A stretch of 64,000 bases of DNA from Alistipes putredinis DSM 17216 (GCF_000154465.1 NZ_DS499577.1:494013-558012); one strand, 5' to 3'. Numbered from the stretch's first letter, positions 27,777 to 37,074 are shown. Notes: generated from the letters alone by a model not told the origin. Made by a program: numbers and translations.

Positions 27777-28475
27777 ATGGGAAAAGGATTTGACGAATAT
27801 GCTCCGGCTTACGACGCCTGGTTCCTCGAAAACCGCAACGTACTCTACTCGGAAATCAATCTGGTGGCCCACGTGCTGAAAAATCCGGGGCGGACGCTCT
27901 CGGTCGGTTGCGGCAGCGGACTCTTCGAAACGATTCTGGCCAAAGAGTACGGTATCACGATCACCGACGGCATCGAACCGTCGGAAGGAATGGCCGAAAT
28001 CGCCCGCAAGCGGGGGATGAAGGTGACGATCTCGACCGCCGAAGAAGCCGATTTCGGCTGCGGCGACTACGATACGATTCTCTTCAACGGTACCCCCAGC
28101 TACATCACCGATCTGGAAAGCGTCGTCCGCAAAGCCTACGACGCCCTGCCCGAAGGCGGCCGGATCATCCTGATCGACGTTCCGAAAGAGAGCACCTACG
28201 GTGTGCTGTACAACCTGGCCAAAGCCCTCGGCACGTGGGATCATCCGCTGCTCGCAGGGACCTATCCCGAGAATCCCTATCCGATCGAATTCGTCCGGGT
28301 CGCCAACTGGCGCACGACGGCCGAGAAGATCGAGCTGCTCGAAAAAGCCGGATTCCGGGATCTCCGCTTCGCCCAGACCCTCACCACGCACCCGCTCTAC
28401 TCGAACCGGCAGGAAGAGCAGCCGTCGGAAGGGTACGAAAAGGGAGATTACGTAGCCGTTACCGCCTGCAAATAA
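27777..28475 (+). CDS. Class I SAM-dependent methyltransferase
   Basis: 232 residues with the SAM-binding motif I 'LSVGCGSGLFETILA' (about 41-55), motif II 'DGIEPSEGM' and 'DTILFNGTPSYI' (motif IV). It is placed between thiF and tenA in the same direction with short gaps, so it is transcribed with thiamine genes. No methylation step is part of the standard pathway, so its substrate is unclear. Confidence 0.88.
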   Translation: MGKGFDEYAPAYDAWFLENRNVLYSEINLVAHVLKNPGRTLSVGCGSGLFETILAKEYGITITDGIEPSEGMAEIARKRGMKVTISTAEEADFGCGDYDTILFNGTPSYITDLESVVRKAYDALPEGGRIILIDVPKESTYGVLYNLAKALGTWDHPLLAGTYPENPYPIEFVRVANWRTTAEKIELLEKAGFRDLRFAQTLTTHPLYSNRQEEQPSEGYEKGDYVAVTACK

Positions 28476-28484
28476 ACCGACATT

Positions 28485-29135
28485 ATGAAAAAATGGAGCG
28501 AAGAGGCCTGGGATGTTGCTCGGCCTACCTACCTGAAAATCATCGAACATCCGTTCGTCGAAGAGCTTGCCCGGGGTACGTTGGCCGCCGACAAGTTCCT
28601 GTTCTACCTGTGGCAGGATTCGCTGTATCTGGCGCATTACTCCAGGGTATTGACCCACATCGCTTCCCGTCTTACCGAGAAGGAGCACATCGCGGCTTTC
28701 ATCCGCTTCGCTTCGGACGGCATAGAGGTCGAGGAGGCGCTGCACGGCTCCTTTCTGAAAGGCGACGTACCGGCTCCCGAAGAGATCAGCCCGACATGCC
28801 TGCTCTACACCTCGGTACTGCAAGCCCAGGCCACAGCCCCGGTCGAAGTGGAAGCCGCTGCCGTGCTTCCCTGCTTCTGGGTCTATCAGCAGGTCGGGCG
28901 GCAGATCATCGCCCGGCAGCAGGGAAGTGGGAATCCCTATGCACAGTGGATCGAGACCTACGCCGATCCCTCCTTCACCGAAGCGACTTCGCAGGCTATC
29001 GGAATCTGCGACGCACTGGCCGAAAAAACCGGGCCGGAAACCCGGCGCCGGATGACCGACATCTTCCTGCGCTGTACCAAGATGGAGTGGCTGTTCTGGG
29101 ACAGCGCCTGGTATCTGGAAAGTTGGAAAATATAA
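28485..29135 (+). CDS. tenA: TenA-family aminopyrimidine aminohydrolase (thiaminase II)
   Basis: 216-residue all-helical enzyme that salvages degraded thiamine by converting aminopyrimidine to HMP. Catalytic residues match B. subtilis TenA: Cys130 in 'AVLPCFWVYQQ', Glu201 in 'KMEWLFWD', the Asp in 'YLWQDSLYLAHY' and the Tyr/Thr in 'SPTCLLYTSVL'. Its place next to thiD fits a salvage branch within the operon. Confidence 0.94.
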   Translation: MKKWSEEAWDVARPTYLKIIEHPFVEELARGTLAADKFLFYLWQDSLYLAHYSRVLTHIASRLTEKEHIAAFIRFASDGIEVEEALHGSFLKGDVPAPEEISPTCLLYTSVLQAQATAPVEVEAAAVLPCFWVYQQVGRQIIARQQGSGNPYAQWIETYADPSFTEATSQAIGICDALAEKTGPETRRRMTDIFLRCTKMEWLFWDSAWYLESWKI

Positions 29136-29186
29136 AAAGCGTTCATTCAAGTAAATGTGCCAATAATCTGATTAACAAAATCAATT

Positions 29187-29999
29187 ATGAAAAAACACTA
29201 TAAGCGGGTCCTGACGATCGCCGGAAGCGATCCGAGCGGCGGAGCAGGCATTCAGGCCGACCTGAAAACCTTCTCGGCCTGCGGTTGTTACGGGATGTCG
29301 GCCATCGTAGCCGTCGTGGATGAAAATACGGTAGGCGTCACGGGCGTACACCCGGTGCCTGTGGATTTCGTCACCGGCCAAATCCGGTCGGTGCTGGATG
29401 ACATCGGCGCCGACGCCGTTAAGATCGGTATGCTGCACTCATCGGAACTTATCCGGGCCGTGCGGGAAACTTTGGCCGCTTACGACATCCGCAACATCGT
29501 CCTCGATCCGGTGATGGTCGCCACCTCCGGCGATCGGCTCCTGCAGGAAGAAGCGATCGCCACGCTCCAAGAAGAGCTGGTACCGTTTGTGCGGGTCATC
29601 ACTCCGAATATCCCCGAAGCGGAGATTCTGCTCGGACGCAAGATCGCCGGACAGGAGGAGCTGCCGCAGGTAGCACGCGAACTCTCCTTCGGACGCAAAG
29701 TTTCCGTGTTGCTCAAAGCCGGACACCTGCACGATACCGAGCTTATCGACGTATTCTACAACGCCGAAACCGACAAAGCGACCCCTCTGCGCTCCATGCG
29801 GCTCGACACGCCTAACACGCACGGTACGGGCTGCACGCTCTCCTCGGCCGTAGCAGCTTTTCTCGCCCATGGATTGCCTCTGGACGAAGCGGTCGTCTGC
29901 GCCAAGGAGTACATCAATGCCGCAATCATCGCCGGAGCCGAATACGAAATCGGCAAGGGTCACGGCCCTGTGCACCATTTCTTCAACTTCTGGGAATAA
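29187..29999 (+). CDS. thiD: Hydroxymethylpyrimidine/phosphomethylpyrimidine kinase
   Basis: 270-residue ribokinase-fold enzyme phosphorylating HMP and HMP-P. Signature motifs: 'TIAGSDPSGGAGIQADLKTFSA' (substrate pocket), 'VLDPVMVATSGDRLL', 'ITPNIPEAEILLG' and the anion hole 'NTHGTGCTLSSAVAA' with catalytic Cys. It is last in the thiamine operon. thiC, which makes the pyrimidine, is not in this window. Confidence 0.96.
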   Translation: MKKHYKRVLTIAGSDPSGGAGIQADLKTFSACGCYGMSAIVAVVDENTVGVTGVHPVPVDFVTGQIRSVLDDIGADAVKIGMLHSSELIRAVRETLAAYDIRNIVLDPVMVATSGDRLLQEEAIATLQEELVPFVRVITPNIPEAEILLGRKIAGQEELPQVARELSFGRKVSVLLKAGHLHDTELIDVFYNAETDKATPLRSMRLDTPNTHGTGCTLSSAVAAFLAHGLPLDEAVVCAKEYINAAIIAGAEYEIGKGHGPVHHFFNFWE

Positions 30000-30043
30000 G
30001 AGCGGGGCAGTACACCGAAACGGCGGAAATATTGTGCGAAGTG

Positions 30044-30066
30044 GGGATATTTTATGAAAATATCCC
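30044..30066. promoter_or_regulatory. Perfect 23-base palindrome abutting a promoter
   Basis: GGGATATTTT-ATG-AAAATATCCC directly precedes the -7 element TATTTTTG (30067-30074). It can be the operator of the following gene or, with the T run, a weak terminator for the thiamine operon. Its exact symmetry is seen; its role is inference. Confidence 0.5.
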
Positions 30067-30074
30067 TATTTTTG
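30067..30074 (+). promoter_or_regulatory. Promoter of the pRiA4b ORF-3-like gene and miaA
   Basis: TATTTTTG fits TAnnTTTG, 33 bases before the chosen start codon. Confidence 0.5.
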
Positions 30075-30107
30075 CTTATTCAAACAATGTACAAAACACG
30101 AAGAGAT

Positions 30108-30614
30108 ATGTCAATGGTTTTCAAATTCCGAATGTTGAGCGATGAAAACGACCATTTCGTCCGCGACTACGAGGTGCCGTACGATATGACGCTGCTCGGG
30201 TTTCATGAGTTCATCACGCGTTCGCTTGGCTATGAAGAGGGGATGTCTTCGTTCTTCACGGCCGACAAGCAGTGGAACCGGTTGCGCGAATTCACGCTGA
30301 TGGACATGGGAGATAATTCAGAGGACGCTCCTCTGCCGATGGCGGACATAACGCTCGGTCAGTTGATTCACAACAATCGCGACCGGCTGATCTACCAGTT
30401 CGACCTCATGGGCGACCGGGCGTACTACCTCGAACTGACCGAAGCCAAAAAGCCGGAGCAAGGGATGGAATATCCGCGCGTAGCTTTCGAGCACGCCCCG
30501 GCTCCCGATCAGTTCGATCCCGACGCCAATGAGTCGGAAGGCTCTATTTTCGAGGAGATGATGGGCGACTTCAGTTCGTTCGAAGGCGACGACAATTACA
30601 GCGACGATGACTGA
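30108..30614 (+). CDS. Plasmid pRiA4b ORF-3-like protein
   Basis: 168 residues from MSMVFKFRMLSDENDHFVRDYEV; the frame is open back to 30054, but that part overlaps the promoter. The family (PF07929-like) is named after a plasmid gene and is also common on chromosomes of this phylum. The N-terminal 130 residues carry the conserved core ('FRMLSDENDHFVRDYEVP', 'IYQFDLMGDRAYYLELTEA'); the C-terminus is very acidic (EGSIFEEMMGDFSSFEGDD). It overlaps miaA by eight bases, so the two are coupled. Function is unknown. Confidence 0.82.
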   Translation: MSMVFKFRMLSDENDHFVRDYEVPYDMTLLGFHEFITRSLGYEEGMSSFFTADKQWNRLREFTLMDMGDNSEDAPLPMADITLGQLIHNNRDRLIYQFDLMGDRAYYLELTEAKKPEQGMEYPRVAFEHAPAPDQFDPDANESEGSIFEEMMGDFSSFEGDDNYSDDD

Positions 30615-31509
30615 CAAGCGGCTCGTCGTTTTGGTCGGCGCAACGGGGTCGGGTAAAACGGATCTGAGCATTCGCCTGGCAAAGCATTACCGGGCGCCGA
30701 TCCTTTCGACCGATTCCCGGCAAGTGTATAGGGGAATGCCGATCGGTACAGCACAGCCCACGAATGAACAATTAAAAGCCATTGAACACCATTTTATTGC
30801 CACACTCGACATACAGCAGGACTTCAACTGTGGGCAATACGAAGTGCAGGCGCTCGAACTGCTTCGGCAACTGTTCGTACGGCACGATACGGTAATCGCG
30901 GTCGGAGGATCGGGATTGTATGTGAAGGCTCTTTGCGAGGGGATGGACGACCTGCCGGAAGCCGACCCGGAATTGCGGAGAACACTCCGACAGCGACTTG
31001 CGAATGAAGGCCTCGAATCGCTGGGCGAAGAGTTGAAGCGGCTCGATCCGGTTTATTATGCGCAGGTCGATCGGAGCAATCCTGCACGTGTCGTGCGGGC
31101 ATTGGAGGTATGTCTGCAAACCGGACGTCCCTATTCGGAACAGCGGACAAAGCCCCGACGCGAACGGAACTTCCGAATCCTTAAAATCGGAACCGACGTT
31201 CCCCGTGCCGAACTCTACGGGCGAATCGATCGCCGCGTGGACGAAATGCTGGCAGAAGGACTGGAGGTCGAAGCCCGTCGGCTCTATCCCTACAAACACC
31301 TGAACGCCCTGCAAACGGTAGGGTATAAGGAGTTGTTCGCCTACTTCGACGGACGATGCAGCCGCGACGAGGCAGTGGAGCTTATCAAACGAAACACGCG
31401 CCGCTACGCCAAACGGCAGCTCACCTGGTTCCGCCGCGACCCGGAAATCTTCTGGACCCCACCCGGCGACACTGATAAAATCATAGCATATATCGACGGG
31501 ACGTTGTAA
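30607..31509 (+). CDS. miaA: tRNA dimethylallyltransferase MiaA
   Basis: 300 residues. It transfers a prenyl group to A37 of tRNAs reading UNN codons. P-loop 'LVGATGSGKTDLSIRLA' (about 7-23), 'STDSRQVYRGMPIGTAQP' (catalytic Asp/Ser), 'VGGSGLYVKALCEG', 'NPARVVRALEV' and the C-terminal 'TRRYAKRQLTWFR' are all present. Length is normal. It is co-transcribed with the preceding gene. Confidence 0.97.
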   Translation: MTDKRLVVLVGATGSGKTDLSIRLAKHYRAPILSTDSRQVYRGMPIGTAQPTNEQLKAIEHHFIATLDIQQDFNCGQYEVQALELLRQLFVRHDTVIAVGGSGLYVKALCEGMDDLPEADPELRRTLRQRLANEGLESLGEELKRLDPVYYAQVDRSNPARVVRALEVCLQTGRPYSEQRTKPRRERNFRILKIGTDVPRAELYGRIDRRVDEMLAEGLEVEARRLYPYKHLNALQTVGYKELFAYFDGRCSRDEAVELIKRNTRRYAKRQLTWFRRDPEIFWTPPGDTDKIIAYIDGTL

Positions 31510-31525
31510 ATCAGTAAATTTTTGT

Positions 31526-31533
31526 TACTTTTG
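31526..31533 (+). promoter_or_regulatory. Promoter of tRNA-Leu(TAA)
   Basis: TACTTTTG lies 24 bases ahead of the tRNA. Confidence 0.55.
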
Positions 31534-31557
31534 TCCCGTCTTTTTCCGAAGACGGCT

Positions 31558-31643
31558 GCTCGGATGGTGGAATAGGTAGACACGCCGGACTTAAAATCCT
31601 GTGGCCAGCAATGGCCGTGCGGGTTCGATTCCCGCTCCGAGTA
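31558..31643 (+). tRNA. tRNA-Leu (anticodon TAA)
   Basis: 86-base type II tRNA: acceptor GCTCGGA / TCCGAGT, D-arm with GGTAGACAC, anticodon arm CCGGACTTAAAATCC with TAA, a long variable arm (TGGCC-AGCAA-TGGCC) and T-arm GCGGG-TTCGATT-CCCGC. No CCA is encoded. Confidence 0.95.
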
Positions 31644-31646
31644 CGG

Positions 31647-31685
31647 ACCGACCGCTAATCGCAAGATTAGCGGTCGGTTTTATTT
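31647..31685 (+). terminator. Terminator of tRNA-Leu(TAA)
   Basis: Perfect 14-bp stem ACCGACCGCTAATC / GATTAGCGGTCGGT with a GCAA tetraloop, followed by TTTATTTT. The rest of the stretch to the rho promoter (31686-31890) shows nothing I can name. Confidence 0.92.
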
Positions 31686-31891
31686 TCACAGACCACAATC
31701 TGACGTCATACAGAGAGCGATACGTTTTCGACCGGGTTTCAACTTTCAAACGATTGCCGACCGTACGATAAATTTTCGGACAACAACAACCTTGTTTTAA
31801 CTTTTAATAAGGAAAAGCGATATACTACCAACCTATATCTACCGGGAAATAGATTTTAGCCCTTGCCATATTTATTTAGAAGCAAGAAATT

Positions 31892-31920
31892 TGCAATTAA
31901 AAATATTTAGCTATCTTTGC
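31892..31920 (+). promoter_or_regulatory. Promoter of rho
   Basis: A -33 TTG (31892-31894) and a -7 TATCTTTG (31913-31920) at canonical spacing. The 75-base leader to the ATG is AT-rich and holds the small inverted repeat CCGATCatcCGATCGG. Confidence 0.7.
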
Positions 31921-31995
31921 CACACAATCCGACAACCGATCATCCGATCGGTTTCATCACCCACTTAATATATCCAACATTTTATTCGGACAAAT

Positions 31996-33597
31996 ATGCA
32001 AGACCTTAAAGCACTTGAAGGCAAGAGTCTGGCTGAATTGCGTGAAATAGGTAAGGCACTGGGAATCCCTCACCTTATGATGAAAAAAAAGGACCTTATC
32101 GAAAAAATTCTGAATTTCACGCAGGACGGAGGCGTTGCGGATACCGAAACGCAACAAAGCCCCGCCGAAGCTCCCAAGAAAACCCGTCGGCCGCGTATTG
32201 CCAAGACGGAATCCGCTCAGGCCTCCGTCGAAATACGGGAGCAACCCGCCGCACAGACCACGACGACACCGACTCCCGCAGCGACAAAAGAGAGCGGTAA
32301 ACGACGCGGCAGGCCCCCCCGTAAGGTGCAGGCCGCCCTTTCGGTGGCAGCCACCGATATACCCCAAACAGAGCTAATAAAAATCCCCCGGGAAGAAGAA
32401 CCCGTCCGGGAAATACACGAAGAACAACCGCCGCTTCCCGCAACACGTCCGGCAGAGGAGGTCATTACCAAAGACGATTTTGCGGGAGAAATCGCCGGTG
32501 AAGGTGTTCTGGAGGTAATGCCGGACGGCTACGGGTTCCTGCGCTCGGCAGACTACAACTACTTGAACTCCCCGGACGACATCTACGTTTCTCCTTCACA
32601 GATCAAGCTCTTCGGACTGAAGGCGGGCGACACGGTGACCGGCACGATCCGCCCGCCCAAAGAGGGCGAGAAGTATTTCCCGCTGGTGCGCGTGACGGAC
32701 ATCAACGGACTGGAACCGGAGTACATCCGCGACCGCGTACAGTTCGAATTCATGACCCCGCTTTTCCCGAGCGAAAAATTCTGTCTCACGGGCAACGGCC
32801 ACAACAACCTCTCGTGCCGCATCGTGGATCTCTTCTCGCCGATCGGCAAGGGGCAGCGTGCGCTGATCGTCGCCCAGCCCAAGACCGGTAAAACGGTGCT
32901 CATGCAGTCGATCGCCAACGCCATCGCCGACAATCATCCGGAAGTCTATATGATCGTACTGCTGATCGACGAGCGTCCGGAGGAGGTAACCGAAATGGCA
33001 CGCAACGTAAAGGCCGAAGTCGTGGCTTCGACCTTCGACGAACAGGCTTCGCGTCACGTCAAGGTAGCCGAAATGGTGCTCGAAAAAGCCAAGCGCATGG
33101 TCGAATGCGGACACGACGTGGTGATATTCCTCGATTCGATCACTCGCCTGGCACGCGCCTACAACTCGGTGCAGCCCGCTTCGGGCAAGGTGCTCTCGGG
33201 CGGTGTGGATGCCAACGCGCTGCACAAACCGAAGCGTTTCTTCGGCGCGGCCCGCAACACGGAAGAGAAAGGCTCGCTGACAATCATCGCCACAGCCCTG
33301 ATCGACACCGGTTCGAAGATGGACGAGGTGATCTTCGAAGAGTTCAAAGGCACGGGTAACATGGAGCTTCAGCTCGACCGCAAGCTGGCCAACAAGCGCA
33401 TATATCCGGCCGTCGATGTAATCGCGTCGGGTACCCGCCGCGAAGACCTGCTGCTGTCGCGCGAAGTGATGAACCGCACGTGGATTCTGCGCAAGTATCT
33501 CTCGGACATGACCCCGGTGGAAGCGATGGAGTTCCTGCAAAAACAGATGAACCTCACGGACAACAACGAGGAGTTTCTCGCCACGATGAACCATTAA
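31996..33597 (+). CDS. rho: Transcription termination factor Rho
   Basis: 533-residue RNA-dependent ATPase. Order: Rho_N helical domain (1-42), a poorly conserved Lys/Pro/Glu-rich insert (about 45-160, with the AT-hook-like 'KRRGRPPRK'), cold-shock RNA-binding domain (about 165-235, '[15 protein letters not shown]'), and the RecA-like motor with Walker A 'AQPKTGKT' (293-300), '[13 protein letters not shown]' (Walker B/arginine region) and '[13 protein letters not shown]'. The enlarged insert makes it about 110 residues longer than E. coli Rho, as is usual in Bacteroidota. Confidence 0.97.
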   Translation: MQDLKALEGKSLAELREIGKALGIPHLMMKKKDLIEKILNFTQDGGVADTETQQSPAEAPKKTRRPRIAKTESAQASVEIREQPAAQTTTTPTPAATKESGKRRGRPPRKVQAALSVAATDIPQTELIKIPREEEPVREIHEEQPPLPATRPAEEVITKDDFAGEIAGEGVLEVMPDGYGFLRSADYNYLNSPDDIYVSPSQIKLFGLKAGDTVTGTIRPPKEGEKYFPLVRVTDINGLEPEYIRDRVQFEFMTPLFPSEKFCLTGNGHNNLSCRIVDLFSPIGKGQRALIVAQPKTGKTVLMQSIANAIADNHPEVYMIVLLIDERPEEVTEMARNVKAEVVASTFDEQASRHVKVAEMVLEKAKRMVECGHDVVIFLDSITRLARAYNSVQPASGKVLSGGVDANALHKPKRFFGAARNTEEKGSLTIIATALIDTGSKMDEVIFEEFKGTGNMELQLDRKLANKRIYPAVDVIASGTRREDLLLSREVMNRTWILRKYLSDMTPVEAMEFLQKQMNLTDNNEEFLATMNH

Positions 33598-33610
33598 ATC
33601 CTATAAAACT

Positions 33611-34384
33611 ATGCTTCGGACGCTATTCATCTCGCTCTTATGCCTGCTGGGAACGACCAGGGCACAGGCTTGGGGACCAAAAGGGCACGACGTGGTCGCC
33701 TACATCGCCGAATGCAACCTCACGCCCGAGGCCGCAGAGAAAATCGACAAGATCCTCGGCGGAGCCTCGATGGTATATTGGGCCAACTGGCTCGACTCGG
33801 CAAGCCACACGCCGGAGTATGCCTACACCGCGACCTGGCATTATGCCAATGTCGATGAAGGTTTCACTTACGAGACCATGACGAAGAATCCGGACGGGGA
33901 CATCGTCGAGGCCATCGACCGGATCGTGGCGGAACTCAAGGGCGGTCAGCTCGACCCGGCCCAGGAGCAACTCTACCTGAAAATGCTGGTACATCTGGTC
34001 GGCGACCTGCACCAGCCGATGCACACGGGACATTTGAGCGATCGGGGCGGCAACTCCGTTCCCGTACGGTTCTTCGGCCGGGAGAGCAATCTCCATGCAG
34101 TTTGGGACAGCTCCCTGCCCGAAGCGGCCCACAAGTGGAGCTATACGGAGTGGCAGAACCAACTCGACCGCCTGACAGAAGAAGAGGTTGCCCGGATTCA
34201 ATCCGGCACACCGCTCGACTGGTTCGAGGAGAGCAATGCGATCTGTCGGGAGATATACGTTGCAACACCCGAAGGCAGCGATCTTTCCTACGACTACATC
34301 GCTAAGTATGCCCCGGTAATCGAGCGGCAGTTGCTGCGTGGAGGACACCGCCTGGCAGGTCTGCTGAACGAGATATACGGATAG
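33611..34384 (+). CDS. S1/P1-type nuclease
   Basis: 257-residue secreted zinc-dependent nuclease. The signal peptide (1-20, ending AQA) exposes Trp21, whose amino group binds zinc in this family. Further ligands are visible in 'WGPKGHDVVAYIA' (His26), 'ATWHYANVD', 'LVHLVGDLHQPMHTG' and 'NLHAVWDSSL'. It likely degrades extracellular single-stranded nucleic acid or 3'-nucleotides. It stands 13 bases behind rho on the same strand, and a strong terminator follows. Confidence 0.93.
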   Translation: MLRTLFISLLCLLGTTRAQAWGPKGHDVVAYIAECNLTPEAAEKIDKILGGASMVYWANWLDSASHTPEYAYTATWHYANVDEGFTYETMTKNPDGDIVEAIDRIVAELKGGQLDPAQEQLYLKMLVHLVGDLHQPMHTGHLSDRGGNSVPVRFFGRESNLHAVWDSSLPEAAHKWSYTEWQNQLDRLTEEEVARIQSGTPLDWFEESNAICREIYVATPEGSDLSYDYIAKYAPVIERQLLRGGHRLAGLLNEIYG

Positions 34385-34411
34385 CGCTCTTTTCCGTAAA
34401 AGGAAATCGCA

Positions 34412-34444
34412 AAAAAGCCGTCGCTATTCGAGCGACGGCTTTTT
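34412..34444. terminator. Bidirectional terminator
   Basis: Perfect 14-bp stem AAAAAGCCGTCGCT / AGCGACGGCTTTTT with a 5-base loop, serving the nuclease gene and the opposing lipoprotein gene. Confidence 0.93.
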
Positions 34445-34457
34445 GGTTGAGCGAAAT

Positions 34458-35573
34458 TTACTCTTCATAAAAAATTTCCAATATACTTGTTAATTCATTT
34501 TCTTGAAATTTATCGATCCGGGAAATATACTCGCCATCCATTTCGTAACGGTAAGTCGTAACCCCGTCTTCTCCATAGTCTATCTTGACCGGCAGGGTTT
34601 TGAATCGGTTTCCACCTGCGCCGAACAGATAAATCCGATCGAGATCAGTCTCGTCTATGAAATCGCTCATACCGAACAGGTCTATATTCAGATTGTTGAG
34701 CTGTACCGGGTCATTTTCGTAGATGGCATTCCCACCATACCACTCTTGAGAGCTTTCTTTTTCTTGCACTCGAACAAGACTGCCGTCGATAACGGTATAG
34801 ACCGACTCGGCACTATATTCGCCACCGGGATTTTCAACCCATGTACTTTCAGCGATATATCCATTTTCATCGTAAGAGAATGTGTAGTCGGAAAGATAGA
34901 CGCCTCCGCCGGGTATGCTGGTAATGGCGGTAGTTCGCCCGTCTGCTAATGCATATATTGACTGCGCTCCTTCCGGTTCTGTTACGACGATCCGATCCGG
35001 CGCATATTCTATGGTCGTTACTTCATCCTCGAAAGATTCGTCAGGAGCTCCTTCGAAATTATATTGCTGGTCCGTTTCCGTAATGGTTACGATACGTCCT
35101 TCGGCATCGTAAGTATAGCGTAATACAAAGGTCATATCCTCCTCCCACGTAACGCGAACATGCGAAATTCGGGTCGGCAGAATCGCCGGTTCCTCTTCGT
35201 CCCCGCCGGGAGTATTCGGCACTTCGGGAAAGTGAAGAACACCCAGTATCCATTCGCCGCCGTCTTGCTTCAACAAGATGTTCTGCTCGCCCGACACATC
35301 AGGGGCCGTGAAGGTCACGGTCGTAGCCGTTACGTCGGTTACTTCCGCCTGTACATCGGCGGCACGGGTTATGGCCCGTAGCCAGATTTCACTGTTTGCG
35401 GTAAATCCCTGTCCCTGAATCGTTACAGACGAGCCGGGTGATACAGGATTTTCCTCGCTCGATGCGGGTACGCTCACTTCAGTTACGGGGCACGGGAGAT
35501 TATCACCGCCCTCTTCCTTGTCACAACCGCAGAACAACACCGCAGCCATGACGAAAAACAAAAACTTTCTCAT
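34458..35573 (-). CDS. Lipoprotein with IPT/TIG-like domain and DUF4595-like C-terminal region
   Basis: 371 residues from MRKFLFFVMAAVLFCGC (lipobox with Cys17). The frame stays open 72 codons further upstream through the leader, but those residues are not part of the protein family. Residues about 30-115 form an IPT/TIG Ig-like domain ('VSPGSSVTIQGQGFTANSEIWLR'); about 130-371 contain repeated strand motifs ('FVLRYTYDAEGRIVTITETD', 'FSYDENGYIAEST') as in DUF4595 proteins. It is exposed on the outer membrane or periplasm. Role unknown; such proteins often sit with polysaccharide-use genes, none of which is adjacent here. Confidence 0.82.
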   Translation of the reverse strand: MRKFLFFVMAAVLFCGCDKEEGGDNLPCPVTEVSVPASSEENPVSPGSSVTIQGQGFTANSEIWLRAITRAADVQAEVTDVTATTVTFTAPDVSGEQNILLKQDGGEWILGVLHFPEVPNTPGGDEEEPAILPTRISHVRVTWEEDMTFVLRYTYDAEGRIVTITETDQQYNFEGAPDESFEDEVTTIEYAPDRIVVTEPEGAQSIYALADGRTTAITSIPGGGVYLSDYTFSYDENGYIAESTWVENPGGEYSAESVYTVIDGSLVRVQEKESSQEWYGGNAIYENDPVQLNNLNIDLFGMSDFIDETDLDRIYLFGAGGNRFKTLPVKIDYGEDGVTTYRYEMDGEYISRIDKFQENELTSILEIFYEE

Positions 35574-36085
35574 AATACAATATTGATTCTTCCCGATACC
35601 CCGAAGAAGACAAACACTAAAGAAGTGTGGGTATCGTGACTTTGTTTTTAGTTGATAGGTTCTGGTAAACCGTGAGCATAAAAACAAGCAACAATCCCAC
35701 ACTGTACACGAATGCACAGAGCAAGGGCTTCGGCTTGTTCTCTGCTCGAAAAATTTACCAGATTCATCAACGAGAACAAACTCAAACACTTCTCATGTTC
35801 AAGCAAATATATGTCTGTCCGCCGAAACGGACGGGACAAAGATACCGATTTTTCCTGAAAAAGAAGTGTTCACCGCCTGAATTTAGGGATTGTTGCCGCA
35901 GACAAATTTACAGATTATTTGTGTCTTAAAAATACAGACAACTACTTCGTCAGTTCCTCGGCAAATGAATGATACGAAAAAACCGTACCTGCGGCAACTC
36001 GGTACGCAAGATGTTTTTATCTTTTAATCGGTTCCGCAAAAACCGCACTTTCTGAAAAAAGGGAAACGCTCCCCGTCACGGCAGG
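35574..36085 (-). other. Long leader and intergenic region before the lipoprotein gene
   Basis: A promoter-like TATCTTTG (35837-35844, minus strand) would give the lipoprotein mRNA a leader of about 255 bases. Two minus-strand frames stay open across much of this leader, giving short peptides with no match I can name. To the right (35977-36006) is a terminator-like hairpin CGTACC / GGTACG followed on the minus strand by six T, probably ending the LuxC-like gene. Confidence 0.45.
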
Positions 36086-37069
36086 TCACAGGTCGTACAG
36101 AAACTCCATCACATCGACCGCATCCGGATAGTCCGAAAGTGTAGGCTGCTGTGATCGGCCGAAAGGAACCCGACGGCTGTGGTCGATACAGTCGGAAACC
36201 ACGCACTGCAACTCCGCATCGTGTTCCCGAAGCCAAGCTGCGACCTGGGAGAGATCGTCGTATTCGACCACGGACACCTCACTCAAAGCCTGCGGAAATT
36301 CCGACTGGCGGATCAACAGCGCGAATCCCAAATCAAAAAACGGATCGCCACACATTTCACGCAGGGCCTTGCGCTGACGATAATTATTCAAGTATTTGGG
36401 GTTCATTCGTCGAGAAGCAAAACGAAGAGAAATACCTCGAGGTACGAAAATCAGAGAAACGTTCCGACATCCCAGGCCCGAATAGGAGAAGATATCGTCG
36501 GACAAAGCCTCCAGTTGCCCGGACGTTTCCCGCCCGTTCAAGACCGCGACCGAATGGCGATTACCGCGCAAAAGAGTTTTGACCCCGGCATACAGGCTGC
36601 GAAAATACCGGTTGGCATTATCGCTGCCGGTGGCGATCACGGCATCGAAAGGTGTGGTCCCGTCATACACTGCCACCGGGATATCCGGCTCAATCTTTTT
36701 CAGTTGGTCGATGACGAAACTCATCAACACCGCATCTTTGCTCGACATTTTCACCAGGCAGCGATGTCCGGCCGTAACGACACACAACAAATCGAAAAAG
36801 CCGACCAGCGGAATATTGCCGGCCATGACGACCAGAACGGTGCGGGACGGCAGGGTAGCGGGGCGCTCGTAGCACGCCAGCCAATGCTCGATCTTATCGC
36901 GCGATAGGAACTCCTCGCGGATCGACCGCACGGCATCGACAATCTCTTCCGGCTCGAACCAATCGTTCTTCTGGCAGGCCCGGACGATCACCTCGCGGCT
37001 CGCAGCATCCTGTCCGAACGAAGAGAGGCGTGCATCCAATTCCACCCATATATCTACGGGAGTTTTCAT
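36086..37069 (-). CDS. LuxC-like acyl-CoA reductase family protein
   Basis: 327 residues from MKTPVDIWVELDARLSSFG. It belongs to the acyl-CoA reductase (LuxC, PF05893-like) branch of aldehyde dehydrogenases: 'RTVLVVMAGNIPLVGFFDLLCVVTAGH' (nucleotide/acyl site), 'DAVIATGSDNANRYF', 'DDIFSYSGLGCRNVSLI' with the putative catalytic Cys. It would reduce acyl-CoA to aldehyde; in Bacteroidota it is a stand-alone gene of unknown pathway. The -7 element TATCTTTG ends only 5 bases before this ATG, implying a leaderless or very short-leader mRNA; an upstream ATG at 37120 is less likely. Confidence 0.85.
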   Translation of the reverse strand: MKTPVDIWVELDARLSSFGQDAASREVIVRACQKNDWFEPEEIVDAVRSIREEFLSRDKIEHWLACYERPATLPSRTVLVVMAGNIPLVGFFDLLCVVTAGHRCLVKMSSKDAVLMSFVIDQLKKIEPDIPVAVYDGTTPFDAVIATGSDNANRYFRSLYAGVKTLLRGNRHSVAVLNGRETSGQLEALSDDIFSYSGLGCRNVSLIFVPRGISLRFASRRMNPKYLNNYRQRKALREMCGDPFFDLGFALLIRQSEFPQALSEVSVVEYDDLSQVAAWLREHDAELQCVVSDCIDHSRRVPFGRSQQPTLSDYPDAVDVMEFLYDL

Positions 37070-37074
37070 CGATA

